Below, piece after piece: positions 41,561 through 50,736 of a DNA stretch of 52,427 nt; the first letter of the stretch is position 1; the number at the start of each line of letters is the position of its first letter. A model generated the notes under the pieces. That model did no database searches. It worked only from the letters and a program-made list of their open reading frames with translations, and was not told the origin of the DNA. A program made the position numbers and the translations under genes. The stretch comes from Sphaerochaetaceae bacterium (GTDB lineage Bacteria > Spirochaetota > Spirochaetia > Sphaerochaetales > Sphaerochaetaceae): NCBI GenBank assembly GCA_028532765.1, contig JAQQAR010000030.1, positions 1 to 52,427 of the forward strand, read 5' to 3'.

Positions 41561-42838
41561 TTATTCCGGCCAGGATTTCTGAACATCGTTCAACATGGCA
41601 TCAAGGCTCTTGCCGTTGACCCAGTCAACAATACCAGTCCAGAAAGAGCCCGCTCCAACTTGGCCCGGCATCAGATCGGAAGCATCAAATCTGAAGACCT
41701 TGGCATTCACCAGGGATTCAGCAAGTGAGCGTTCAATCTCGTTCGGGTAGGCATTTATATCCTGATTAAGATAGGGGAAGAGAGCTCCGCCTCTCTTTGC
41801 CCAGATCTCACCAGATTCCCAAGTTGCCAGGAATTCCATGAACTCACGGACTTCAGGGCGGTCATTGAAGACAACAAACTGGTCACCACCACCAAGAATA
41901 GGAATACCAAACTCATCATTGATACCAGGAAGTGGGAATACTCCTACTTCTTCCTCAAGATTTGCCTGAATGTCATCCTGGAGGAACGAGGTGACAAAGT
42001 TACCCTGTCGATGCATCCAAGAGCGTGGAGGATTCTCAAACATGGTTCGTGGGGAATCAGTATAACTCTGGGTAAGAATGGTATTGGTTCCACCATAGAC
42101 ATATTTTGGATTCAACCAAATATCGCCAATTACCTCGAAGGCTTCTCGAACCTCAGGTGCATTGAATGCAATCTCGTGGTTTACCCATTTGTCATACACT
42201 TCAGGACCAGCGGTTCTGAGCATGACATCCTCAACCCAGTCGGTACCAACCCAACCTGTGGCTCCACCGGCTTCAATACCGATTGACCAAGGGGTATGAC
42301 CATTGGCGACCATTTTGTCCATCAGGGCGATCAATTCGTCCCATGTGGTAGGAACTTCATAGCCTTCCCTTGCCCAAGCTTTCTTGGGATACCACACAAA
42401 ACTCTTTGCATTTACACGATGGAATACGCCGTAGGGGGTGCCATCATAGGAACCCAGGTCCTTCCAAACCGGTGCATAGTTTGCTTCGACTGTTTCCAGC
42501 AGGGAGTCCCACATTGGAACCAGATATCCCTGGGAAGCAAAGTTATACATGAGACCAGGCTGGGGAAGTGCAGCGATATCTGGGGGATTACCACCCTCAA
42601 CACGTACACTGATCAGCGTCTCAAAGTCCTTCGATCCTTCGTAGATTACATCGATTCCTGTCCGTTCCTCGAATGGCACAATTGCCTCTTCAAAACGTCT
42701 CAGTTCCTCATCTACGAAAGCTCCAAACACCTGTACGACCTTCTTGTCGTCTTCTTTGGTGTCAGCTTGTCCAGCAGCAAATGCTGATGGTAGAACCACC
42801 AATGCAATGAGTAACACTACTACTACTGCTTTCTTCAT
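41561..42838 (-). CDS. aglE: Alpha-glucoside-binding protein of ABC importer (AglE type)
   Basis: The 425-residue protein has a signal peptide ending at AFA, then AGQADTKEDD. It is a CUT1-type extracellular solute-binding protein: VVQVFGAFVDEELRRFEEAI, GNPPDIAALPQPGLMYNFA, and RVNAKSFVWYPKKAW, with GGGDQFVVFNDRPEV later, all in keeping with AglE. It would catch disaccharides with alpha-linkages for the AglF/AglG channel. AAAGGAGAGGAG precedes the ATG. Divergent from the toroid-protein gene, with LacI-type sites in between. Confidence 0.87.
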   Translation of the reverse strand: MKKAVVVVLLIALVVLPSAFAAGQADTKEDDKKVVQVFGAFVDEELRRFEEAIVPFEERTGIDVIYEGSKDFETLISVRVEGGNPPDIAALPQPGLMYNFASQGYLVPMWDSLLETVEANYAPVWKDLGSYDGTPYGVFHRVNAKSFVWYPKKAWAREGYEVPTTWDELIALMDKMVANGHTPWSIGIEAGGATGWVGTDWVEDVMLRTAGPEVYDKWVNHEIAFNAPEVREAFEVIGDIWLNPKYVYGGTNTILTQSYTDSPRTMFENPPRSWMHRQGNFVTSFLQDDIQANLEEEVGVFPLPGINDEFGIPILGGGDQFVVFNDRPEVREFMEFLATWESGEIWAKRGGALFPYLNQDINAYPNEIERSLAESLVNAKVFRFDASDLMPGQVGAGSFWTGIVDWVNGKSLDAMLNDVQKSWPE

Positions 42839-42852
42839 TCTCCTCTCCTTTT

Positions 42853-42869
42853 GCTTGGTTTTCCCAAGC
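42853..42869 (-). promoter_or_regulatory. Leader hairpin next to the aglE ribosome-binding site
   Basis: GCTTGG (42853-42858) and CCAAGC (42864-42869) form a perfect 6-bp stem that ends two or three bases before the AAGGAG of aglE, where it could affect translation start. Confidence 0.5.
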
Positions 42870-42884
42870 GGTATGATTACCTAT

Positions 42885-42897
42885 TGCGTTAAACGCA
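42885..42897. promoter_or_regulatory. Operator-like palindrome in the aglE leader
   Basis: TGCGTTAAACGCA has perfect half-sites TGCGTT/AACGCA around one base. The same half-sites, with wider spacing, occur in the chvE operator. Confidence 0.55.
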
Positions 42898-42958
42898 TCA
42901 CACACTTCACAGCGATATGAGAGAGCAGAACACTGGGGAAACAAGATACTTCATACCG

Positions 42959-42972
42959 TGGAAGCGTTTCCA
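42959..42972. promoter_or_regulatory. LacI-type operator between aglE and the toroid-protein gene
   Basis: TGGAAGCGTTTCCA is a 14-bp near-perfect palindrome with a central CG, the standard LacI-family form. It lies in the divergent 42839-43133 region. Confidence 0.7.
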
Positions 42973-43133
42973 TACATATATTGTTTCACACCTTTTCATA
43001 TCTGTCAAATGAAAAGTTACATAGAGAACAAAATATCTAACACACTGTTATATAACCATATAGATAAAAACCCTTTGCATAGTACAATGAGAGCAGTACA
43101 CTACATAGAGCCAGCACTCCTCTTGGAGGGTCC

Positions 43134-44042
43134 ATGCAAGATACAGTGATCAGGTGGTTACTGGATGGAGATGTTTCCATTCAATACCTCACCCATACTA
43201 CACTCCTTGACAGTGAAGCCTCAGTGGTCGAATCGCTCCAGAAAAGGATTGAGAGAGAGGGGTACGGAAAAAAACTACTCTCTTGCCAGACCGAAACAGG
43301 GCATTGGGGCCTCAGGTTCTATCAACCAAAATGGACCAGCACACACTACACGCTCTATGCATTGAGACAGCTCGGAATTCACCCTGGAGTAAAAGCTTGT
43401 CAGGAAATGGTAACCAGGACTTTCAATGAATGCATGCTTCCCAGCGGGGGAATGAACCTGGCGAAGAGTATCATGCCAAGTGATATTGCCATCGATGGCA
43501 TGTTCTTGGACTATGCAGCCTACTTCTGCCCAGATGATGATCGAGTTGAAAGCCTTGTCACCTACCTCCTTTCACAGAAAAAACCCCAAGGCGGCTATAG
43601 CTGGAATTATGATTCTCCCATAGGGGATTCACACACAACCATCTGTGTGATCGAGGGATTTCTCTCCTATCTTGAAAATGGATTACAAATTCAACACCAT
43701 CTTGTTCACGAAGCTGTGCAAGAGGCCATAGAGTTTATCCTTGCTCATGACCTATTCTGGGATGATGATAAACGCTATCAGAAACTCACCTATCCTCACT
43801 ATTACCACTATGACATACTTCGCTTCCTCGTTGCTGCCTCACGTTTCAACTACCCCTGTGATAAACATATACGCAATGCTCTTCATTGGTTGAAAACCAA
43901 AGAAAAGGATGGATTCTGGGACCTGGAATATATACATCCGGGTGCAGTCCATTTGGTGTATGAACAGAAACGTGAAAGAAGCCGATTCATCACCTATAAA
44001 GCGCTCTCTGTCCTAAAAAACTATGGAATAGGATGCGAATGA
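43134..44042 (+). CDS. Alpha/alpha-toroid (prenyltransferase-like) protein
   Basis: The 302-residue soluble protein has repeated helical units of the terpene-cyclase/prenyltransferase fold: LSCQTETGHWGLRFYQPKWTSTHYTLYALRQLGI, GGYSWNYDSPIGDSHTTICVIEGFLSYL and LHWLKTKEKDGFWDLEY each hold a QW-like turn. The acid motif DxDD of squalene-hopene cyclases is not seen, so a cyclase role is unlikely. GGAGGG is before the ATG. Its position opposite aglE suggests regulation with the alpha-glucoside genes, but its job is unknown. Confidence 0.68.
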   Translation: MQDTVIRWLLDGDVSIQYLTHTTLLDSEASVVESLQKRIEREGYGKKLLSCQTETGHWGLRFYQPKWTSTHYTLYALRQLGIHPGVKACQEMVTRTFNECMLPSGGMNLAKSIMPSDIAIDGMFLDYAAYFCPDDDRVESLVTYLLSQKKPQGGYSWNYDSPIGDSHTTICVIEGFLSYLENGLQIQHHLVHEAVQEAIEFILAHDLFWDDDKRYQKLTYPHYYHYDILRFLVAASRFNYPCDKHIRNALHWLKTKEKDGFWDLEYIHPGAVHLVYEQKRERSRFITYKALSVLKNYGIGCE

Positions 44043-44121
44043 CTGAGCTTTTCCTGTATTATTTTGCTGTGTGATTGCTCCCATGCTATACTTTCGCCAT
44101 CCACAATGAAGGGGGAAGCAG

Positions 44122-46800
44122 TTGCAAAACCTGGAAAAGAAACCCTATGCATACAGCGAACAAGAGCTCATAGAAACACTCTCTACTGATGCCAAAGAGG
44201 GCCTCTCCCCAGGAGAAGCCCAGAGGCGATTCGATGAGTTTGGCCCAAATACGATTGAGTCAGGAAGCAAGGTCTCTGCTTGGAAAATCTTGCTTTCAAA
44301 CCTGAACAACATCATCGTCTACCTACTCATGGTCGCCGGTGCTGTAGCCTTCATCATGGGAGATACGGTAGAGGGAATCGCCATCATCATCGCAATTCTC
44401 ATTGCAGTACTCTCCGGGTTCATCAGTGAATACAAGGCACAAAAATCTGTGGAATCTCTGCAAAACATGGTAAAAACCACCGCCAAGGTCATTCGCGGTG
44501 GCTCTCTCACGGAAATTGAGTCCTCAGGTCTTGTTATCGGTGACTTGATATATATCGAAGAGGGGGATTCAATCACCATTGATGGCCGCCTGACCAGCAC
44601 GAAAAACTTTGCAACCAATGAATCGGCGTTGACCGGGGAATCAGAGGCAATAGACAAAGATACGCTGACCATAGACGAGCAGGATGTCCCAATCGGGGAT
44701 AGAAAGAACATGGTGCACGCTGGCACCGCAGCCACACGGGGCAATGCCTATGCCATTGTTACCGGTACCGGCATGAACAGCGAGTTGGGACGAATCAGTT
44801 CCATGCTCGAGGAAGAAGAACAGTCCGATACACCATTGGAAAAACAGCTCAACACCCTGGGAAAATCCTTGATGGTGATCTCTTTTGCGGTAGCAGCGAT
44901 TGTGACCATTACAGGGATTATCACCGGCAGAGAGCTTTATGAGATGATCAAGATAGGTATCATTCTTGCCATTGCAGCAGTACCCGAAGCACTTCCTGCT
45001 GTCTCCACCATCACCCTGGCACTGGGAATGAAAACCATGGCAAATCATAATGCCTTGGTAAAAAGTCTCCCTGCAGTGGAGACCTTGGGATCGACCACCG
45101 TAATCTGTACTGACAAGACAGGGACACTCACCGAAAACCAGATGACGGTCACCCATTTGCATCTGAAGGATGGATCTGTCTATACGGTTACAGGCAAAGG
45201 ATATGAACCAGAGGGAACATTCTCAAACGACGATGGTGAAATTGATCCATCAGAACATGATTTCTTGCAGGAGTTTCTGCTCGCTGGCGCCTTTTCCAGC
45301 AACGCAACGCTGGTGAAGGAAGAGACCTACTCCATCGTAGGAGATCCTACCGAGGGGGCATTGGTCGTTTTAGGGAGAAAGGCTTCTATCGACAGGAAGG
45401 AGATGGAAGATGGAGCATGGGAACGTATCGGGGAGATTCCATTCGACTCCAAAGCCAAGTACATGGCAACCGCATACCAACAGGACAATAAAGAGAAAAC
45501 CCTGTTCATCAAGGGTGCTCCCGATGTCCTGATTGATATGAGTGGAATGGACCAGAAAGAGAAACAATTGCTCCAGGAAGCCAATGAAACACTTGCAAGT
45601 GAAGGTCTACGTGTCCTTGCAGTCGGAAAGTTGCCTGGGTATCAGGGAGATGGATCTGAGCAGGCAATGCAAGATGCCCTGCAACAAGGATTCACCATCC
45701 TGGGCCTCGCAGGTATCATCGATCCTCCTCGTGAGGATGTAAAACAAGCGATTCAGGAAGCCAGGGAAGCGGGCATCCGCGTCATTATGATCACCGGTGA
45801 TCATCCAAAGACCGCAGGTATTATCGCGGGGCGTATAGGAATGGATGTTTCAGGTGAGGTTATCACCGGAAAGGAAATGGACCAGATGAGTGAGGATGAG
45901 CTTGCAGAGAAGATCAAAAACACGTCCATCTTTGCCCGGGTCTCTCCGGAGAATAAATTGCAAATTGTCAGGGCCCTGAAGATCGATGAAGAGATAACCG
46001 CAATGACCGGAGATGGGGTGAATGATGCTCCTGCGCTCAATGGTGCTGACATTGGAGTGGCTATGGGAATACGAGGAACCGAGGTCGCGAAGGAAGCATC
46101 GGACATGATCCTTACCGATGACCGCTTCTCTACCATCGTCGATGCAGTGAGAGAGGGGAGAGTTATTTTCGACAATATCGAAAAATTCATCTACTTCCTC
46201 TTCTCCTGCAACTTCATTGAGATTTTCGTGGTCTTCATCTCCATCATGCTGGGACTGCCGATGCCGATTGTTGCCCTGCAAATCCTTTGGCTGAATCTGG
46301 TGGTTGATGTCTTGCCGGCAATGTCACTTGCATGGGAACCAGGGGAGCCAGGAGTGATGAAACGAGAACCAAGGGACCCAAGGCGAGGAATCATGAACCG
46401 TTCATTCGCAATGGGAGTCCTTGGGAATGGAGCCGTGATCAGCTTGGGAGCACTCGCTGTCTTTATGCTCTCCCTTGCTATGGGATGGGAGATACGAGTC
46501 GCACAGACCATCACCTTCACCACCATGGCTTTTGGGCAGCTGGCACATATCTTCAACGTTCGGGAAAAGGAATCCTTTGGTCTCGATAGAGGTATCCTGA
46601 GAAATCGGTTTTTGATCTTTGCGCTCATCATTTCTGTTCTCTTGCAGCTAATTGCTATTTATGTACCATTGTTAAGCAACGCGCTTGGCACCACGGCACT
46701 CAATGCAACACAGTGGCTGCTTGTGCTTGCAGGAGCCGTACTCCCTCTGCTGATCATCCAGGCAGAAAGGGCTATCAAGAGACGTATACGGAAATCGTAG
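44122..46800 (+). CDS. P2-type cation-transporting ATPase
   Basis: The 892-residue protein has the full P-type set: actuator TGES (171-174), PEALP in the fourth helix (288-292), phosphorylated D331 in DKTGTLT, a nucleotide domain with KGAPDVLI and TGDGVNDAP near 630. Length and the PEALP form fit the calcium/sodium group (P2A or PMR1-like); the ion is not sure. It starts at TTG 44122 behind AAGGGGGAAGC. A strong terminator follows. It stands alone on the plus strand. Confidence 0.92.
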   Translation: MQNLEKKPYAYSEQELIETLSTDAKEGLSPGEAQRRFDEFGPNTIESGSKVSAWKILLSNLNNIIVYLLMVAGAVAFIMGDTVEGIAIIIAILIAVLSGFISEYKAQKSVESLQNMVKTTAKVIRGGSLTEIESSGLVIGDLIYIEEGDSITIDGRLTSTKNFATNESALTGESEAIDKDTLTIDEQDVPIGDRKNMVHAGTAATRGNAYAIVTGTGMNSELGRISSMLEEEEQSDTPLEKQLNTLGKSLMVISFAVAAIVTITGIITGRELYEMIKIGIILAIAAVPEALPAVSTITLALGMKTMANHNALVKSLPAVETLGSTTVICTDKTGTLTENQMTVTHLHLKDGSVYTVTGKGYEPEGTFSNDDGEIDPSEHDFLQEFLLAGAFSSNATLVKEETYSIVGDPTEGALVVLGRKASIDRKEMEDGAWERIGEIPFDSKAKYMATAYQQDNKEKTLFIKGAPDVLIDMSGMDQKEKQLLQEANETLASEGLRVLAVGKLPGYQGDGSEQAMQDALQQGFTILGLAGIIDPPREDVKQAIQEAREAGIRVIMITGDHPKTAGIIAGRIGMDVSGEVITGKEMDQMSEDELAEKIKNTSIFARVSPENKLQIVRALKIDEEITAMTGDGVNDAPALNGADIGVAMGIRGTEVAKEASDMILTDDRFSTIVDAVREGRVIFDNIEKFIYFLFSCNFIEIFVVFISIMLGLPMPIVALQILWLNLVVDVLPAMSLAWEPGEPGVMKREPRDPRRGIMNRSFAMGVLGNGAVISLGALAVFMLSLAMGWEIRVAQTITFTTMAFGQLAHIFNVREKESFGLDRGILRNRFLIFALIISVLLQLIAIYVPLLSNALGTTALNATQWLLVLAGAVLPLLIIQAERAIKRRIRKS

Positions 46801-46837
46801 CTCACCTTCAATTCCATATATATGATTGGAGACAACA

Positions 46838-46875
46838 AACCCCCGCTTCATGTTATATTGGCGGGGGTTTTCTTG
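46838..46875. terminator. Strong terminator between the ATPase and his operon
   Basis: AACCCCCGC (46838-46846) and GCGGGGGTT (46861-46869) form a perfect 9-bp stem, followed by TTCTT on the plus strand. It also lies at the end of the convergent hisIE gene and may serve both directions. Confidence 0.9.
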
Positions 46876-46890
46876 GTGGAAGTGGCTGTA

Positions 46891-47499
46891 CTATCTACTA
46901 TGTCTTCCCTTGAGAATCTCAACAACTTCACTCAACCGTACTTCCTTCTGGGTAAGAAGTACTAAAAAGTGGTAGAGAAGGTCTGCAGCTTCCCCGAGGA
47001 ACAGGTCCTTGTTGTCATCCTTGCTTTCAATGATGAGCTCAACTGCCTCTTCCCCTACTTTCTGTGCAATCTTGTTGATGCCTCTACTGAAAAGATGGTT
47101 GGTGTATGAACCTTCCTGGGGGAATTCACGGCGGTCATGGATAACCTGCTCAAGGTAGAATAAGAAGTCGGTTGCTGGAATTTTTTCAGGGTTGTTTTCT
47201 TCTGCAAAACAGGTATCACTTCCAGTGTGGCACACCGGTCCAGTGGGTATTGCCTTGATCAGGAGGGTGTCATGGTCACAATCCTCAATGATATCCCTGA
47301 CCTCAAGATAATTTCCACTGGTCTCGCCTTTCGTCCAAAGCGTATTGCGACTTCTGGACCAGAAGGTGACAAGCCCACGGTCACGGGTAATTTTGAGCGA
47401 CTCATCGCTCATATAACCGAGCATCAACACCTTGTTTGTCACAGAATCCTGGATAATTGCGGGAACCAATCCACCCTGTTTTTCGAAATCAAGAGCCAT
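46891..47499 (-). CDS. hisIE: Bifunctional HisIE, phosphoribosyl-AMP cyclohydrolase/ATP pyrophosphatase
   Basis: The 202-residue protein joins HisI (about 1-105: LMLGYMSDESL, VTFWSRSRNTLWTKGETSGN, and the metal Cys in DCDHDTLL and GPVCHTG) with HisE (about 112-202: KIAQKVGEEAVELIIESK and EAADLLYHFLVLL). It does steps two and three of histidine synthesis. I chose ATG 47499 since AAGGAG is nine bases before it; the ATG at 47508 overlaps that site. It is the last gene of the his operon. Confidence 0.94.
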   Translation of the reverse strand: MALDFEKQGGLVPAIIQDSVTNKVLMLGYMSDESLKITRDRGLVTFWSRSRNTLWTKGETSGNYLEVRDIIEDCDHDTLLIKAIPTGPVCHTGSDTCFAEENNPEKIPATDFLFYLEQVIHDRREFPQEGSYTNHLFSRGINKIAQKVGEEAVELIIESKDDNKDLFLGEAADLLYHFLVLLTQKEVRLSEVVEILKGRHSR

Positions 47500-47518
47500 A
47501 TAATCCATCTCCTTACTA

Positions 47519-48295
47519 CTACTTACGCATAGTTATACCATGTTGTTCAAGAAAAATCTTCAACTCTGGGATATCAATTTCATGAAAATGAAAGATGGAG
47601 GCTGCCAATGCTGCGTCGGCCTTGCCATCGGTGAATACTTCATGGAAATGTTCCATCGTCCCAGCCCCTCCACTCGCGATGACAGGAATTCCCACCGCCT
47701 CAGAGACTCGACGGGTCAGGTCAACAGCAAACCCTCCCTTCACTCCGTCGTGTTCCATGCTGGTAAGCAGAATTTCTCCTGCTCCCCTGCTGTAGGCTTC
47801 CTTCGCCCAGGAGATAACATCTATCCCAGTTCCTTTTCTCCCGCCATGGACGTATACCTCCCAACCTTCCTCAGCTCCATTGTCAAAGGCAGGATTCCTT
47901 CTTGCATCGATGGCACAGACCACACATTGACTGCCAAAACGCAGAGCGAGCTCATCGATGACATCCGGTTTTGCCACGGCCTGGCTATTGATGGAGATCT
48001 TGTCGGCGCCGCTGTCAAGGAGAGAGGCCACGTCTGCCTCATTCCTGATGCCACCACCAACGGTAAAAGGAATGCCGATATGGTCGGCAATACTCCTTAC
48101 CAAGGAACGGAACGTTGAACGGTTCTCCACCGTTGCTGTGATATCAAGGAAGGTAAGCTCATCAGCGCCGCAGCGGCTATAGGCCTGAGCAAGTTCCACT
48201 GCATCCCCCGCATCACGCAAGTTCACGAAGTTGACCCCTTTTACCGTACGTCCATCACGCACATCAAGACAGGGAATGATTCGTTTTGCCAACAT
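47519..48295 (-). CDS. hisF: Imidazole glycerol phosphate synthase, cyclase subunit
   Basis: The 258-residue (beta/alpha)8 barrel has the catalytic aspartates D11 (CLDVRDG) and the one in VVCAIDARR, phosphate loops GGGIRN and ASGGAG. With HisH it makes IGP and AICAR. ATG 48295 has GAGGAA before it and lies one base after the hisA stop; the longer frame to 48397 is only overlap with hisA. Confidence 0.95.
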   Translation of the reverse strand: MLAKRIIPCLDVRDGRTVKGVNFVNLRDAGDAVELAQAYSRCGADELTFLDITATVENRSTFRSLVRSIADHIGIPFTVGGGIRNEADVASLLDSGADKISINSQAVAKPDVIDELALRFGSQCVVCAIDARRNPAFDNGAEEGWEVYVHGGRKGTGIDVISWAKEAYSRGAGEILLTSMEHDGVKGGFAVDLTRRVSEAVGIPVIASGGAGTMEHFHEVFTDGKADAALAASIFHFHEIDIPELKIFLEQHGITMRK

Positions 48296-48296
48296 A

Positions 48297-49019
48297 CTAT
48301 TCCTCCCCGAAGGCTGCAAGCTCTTCGATGGTAATTTTGCCTTCATAGATTGCCTTACCGATGATCGCCCCCGATAAGCCTGCTTCCTGTAAGTCATGTA
48401 GGTCCTGCAGGGTGGTTATACCACCTGATGCAATGAGATGAAGATCGTCTCGATCTTTTAAAAGTGTACGATACAGGTCAATTGAGGGGCCACTGAGCAT
48501 TCCATCCTTGGCAATATCTGTACAGATTACCTGATAGAGGCCCTGACTACGGTACAGGTCGATGAAGGCTGCAACTTCCTGGTCACTCCCTTCAGTCCAC
48601 CCCGCACTCTGGACCATTCCATTCTTGGCATCGGCTCCAAGGATCAAGCGATCACAGCCGAATTCCTCAATCCAGGAGATCAACAGAGAGGGATTCTTCA
48701 CGGCAACAGAACCACAGGTAACCTTGCTCGCCCCACTGGAAAATGCTGCTTCAAGGTCCTCACTTCGTTTGATCCCCCCACCAAAGTCGATGATCAGATT
48801 GGTATTGCTGGCAATACGTTCAAGACTCTTCAGATTGACAATGCCTTTCCCCTTAGCCCCATCAAGGTCCACAACATGCAAATAACGAAGATTGGCATCC
48901 TCGAACTGCTTTGCAAGATCAAGTGGATCAGAAGCATAAATCTTTTTCGATGCATAGTCGCCTTGGGTGAGGCGGACTGCTTTTCCATCAATAATATCGA
49001 TAGCAGGGATGATATGCAT
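48297..49019 (-). CDS. hisA: Phosphoribosylformimino-AICAR ribotide isomerase
   Basis: The 240-residue barrel has [15 protein letters not shown], with D8, the second catalytic Asp in TDIAKDGML, and GGGIKR and [11 protein letters not shown] phosphate loops. It does the Amadori isomerisation before HisF. GGAGGAG precedes the ATG. The start overlaps the hisH stop by one base (TAATG). Confidence 0.95.
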   Translation of the reverse strand: MHIIPAIDIIDGKAVRLTQGDYASKKIYASDPLDLAKQFEDANLRYLHVVDLDGAKGKGIVNLKSLERIASNTNLIIDFGGGIKRSEDLEAAFSSGASKVTCGSVAVKNPSLLISWIEEFGCDRLILGADAKNGMVQSAGWTEGSDQEVAAFIDLYRSQGLYQVICTDIAKDGMLSGPSIDLYRTLLKDRDDLHLIASGGITTLQDLHDLQEAGLSGAIIGKAIYEGKITIEELAAFGEE

Positions 49020-49612
49020 TAAATCTCCTCCAAAAATGTTCTCAGCAACTGTTCTCCTACATCCCCACTCTTCTCAGGGTGGAACTGGCAACCGTAGTAG
49101 TTATCCTTGTGCAGTACTGAGGAGAACACCTTCCCGCCATACTCCGTGCTTGCAATGGTTGCTTCACAGAGGGGAACATAATAGCTATGTACAAAATAGC
49201 ACCAAGCCTCTTCCTTCAAACCTAAGAACAACCGGTCATCCCTGCACTGGAGTGTATTCCATCCCATGTGTGGAATCTTATACTCAGGGGAAAGGGAAAA
49301 CTTACGCGTTGGTATGGGGAAAATACCAAGTGTCTGGGTGTCATGCTCCTCACTGGTGGCACACATCAGTTGCATTCCCAGGCAAATCCCCAAGAAGGGT
49401 TGTTTCAGGGAGGTAAGGACCGCATCGAGCCCTTTCTCACGAAGGTAAGCCATTGCCGTGGAGGCTTCCCCTACCCCAGGGAATATTACCTTGTCGGCAG
49501 TTGCCAGTCTTGTTGGGTCATCAGTAACCTCTGCTTCATAGCCAAGGCGGTGAAGTGCACAGAGTACTGAGCGGGTATTCCCCGCATTATACTTCACGAT
49601 TGCGATATTCAT
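49019..49612 (-). CDS. hisH: Imidazole glycerol phosphate synthase, glutaminase subunit
   Basis: The 197-residue class I glutamine amidotransferase has the triad: Cys in LGICLGMQLM, and His and Glu in CQFHPEKSG. It feeds ammonia to HisF. It overlaps hisB by four bases (ATGA) at its start and hisA by one at its end. Confidence 0.95.
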   Translation of the reverse strand: MNIAIVKYNAGNTRSVLCALHRLGYEAEVTDDPTRLATADKVIFPGVGEASTAMAYLREKGLDAVLTSLKQPFLGICLGMQLMCATSEEHDTQTLGIFPIPTRKFSLSPEYKIPHMGWNTLQCRDDRLFLGLKEEAWCYFVHSYYVPLCEATIASTEYGGKVFSSVLHKDNYYGCQFHPEKSGDVGEQLLRTFLEEI

Positions 49613-50736
49613 AGCATCCCCTTGGTTGTAGGCAGTTCCATCGAATATGGGTTTCGATGCACTGCCTCTTTGATAGCCCGTGCAAAAGCCTTGAATAGTG
49701 CCTCACACTGGTGGTGAGCGTTTCCATCGCTTACCTTGAGCGAAAGATTACATCCTGCACTATCGCTGAAAGATTTGAAAAAGTGCTCAACCATTTCAGT
49801 GGGGAATGTCCCTATATACTCTCGTTTGAAGGAAACATCCCACTGGAGATACGGTCGTCCGGAAAAATCCATTGCCACCTGGGCAAGCACCTCATCCATG
49901 GGAAGGATCTCAGCACCATAACGATTTATACCCCGTTTATCACCCAAAGCTTCACGGAATGCCCCACCCAAGGCGATACCCACATCTTCCACCGTGTGGT
50001 GTTCATCCACCACAAGATCACCATGTGCGTGGAGGTCCAAGTCACAACCACTGTGGCGTAGTACCTGTTCCAGCATATGGTCAAAGAAAGGAATGTGGGT
50101 GTGGATGGAACCAAGTGATCCTCCATCAAGATTCAGCTTAAGTGAGATCTCCGTCTCTTTTGTTTTTCTTTCCAATCGTGCAGTACGTGGATAGAGATTG
50201 TGCTCATCAAGAAGGAAGGATGCAATGGCAGCCCAGTTGTCGCTGACCAGGATACAGACCTCCTTGAGTTCCTCACCCAACTCATCTGCTCTTGATTCCT
50301 CGGCGAACCAGATTGCCTTGCATCCAAGGTTCTTCGCAAGTTGTACATCCGTAAGTCGATCCCCGATCATAATTGAGTGCTCAAGGTCGTAGCTTCCATC
50401 CATGTACTCAGTGAGCATTCCAATCTCAGGCTTCCTTCCCGGGCAGTTATCCTCAGGTAGTGAGTAATCTATATGCTCGGCATCAAAGGTAATGCCCTCC
50501 CCATTCAGTGTCTCCATGATTCTTTGGTGGGGAATCTCAAAGGCTTCCTTGGGGAAGGAAGGAGTTCCAACCCCATCCTGGTTACTCACCATGGCAAAAT
50601 ACCAGCTCCCATCCTTCCTTAGGCGGGAGAGGGCACCAAACACCCCTGGGATGTAGCGTATCTTCTCCAGGCTATCTACCTGCATTTCCTCAACGATGAT
50701 TCCGTCACGATCCAAAAACAGTACTCGCTTATGCAT
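49609..50736 (-). CDS. hisB: Bifunctional HisB, histidinol-phosphatase/IGP dehydratase
   Basis: The 375-residue protein has an N-terminal HAD phosphatase (FLDRDGIIVEE, D9 and D11; SIMIGDRLTDVQLA) and a C-terminal IGP dehydratase (about 180-375: HIPFFDHMLEQVL and DEHHTVEDVGIALG). This fused type is best known from enterobacteria; many bacteria have separate genes. ATG 50736 has AAGGAG seven bases upstream. It overlaps the hisC end by eight bases. Confidence 0.94.
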   Translation of the reverse strand: MHKRVLFLDRDGIIVEEMQVDSLEKIRYIPGVFGALSRLRKDGSWYFAMVSNQDGVGTPSFPKEAFEIPHQRIMETLNGEGITFDAEHIDYSLPEDNCPGRKPEIGMLTEYMDGSYDLEHSIMIGDRLTDVQLAKNLGCKAIWFAEESRADELGEELKEVCILVSDNWAAIASFLLDEHNLYPRTARLERKTKETEISLKLNLDGGSLGSIHTHIPFFDHMLEQVLRHSGCDLDLHAHGDLVVDEHHTVEDVGIALGGAFREALGDKRGINRYGAEILPMDEVLAQVAMDFSGRPYLQWDVSFKREYIGTFPTEMVEHFFKSFSDSAGCNLSLKVSDGNAHHQCEALFKAFARAIKEAVHRNPYSMELPTTKGML

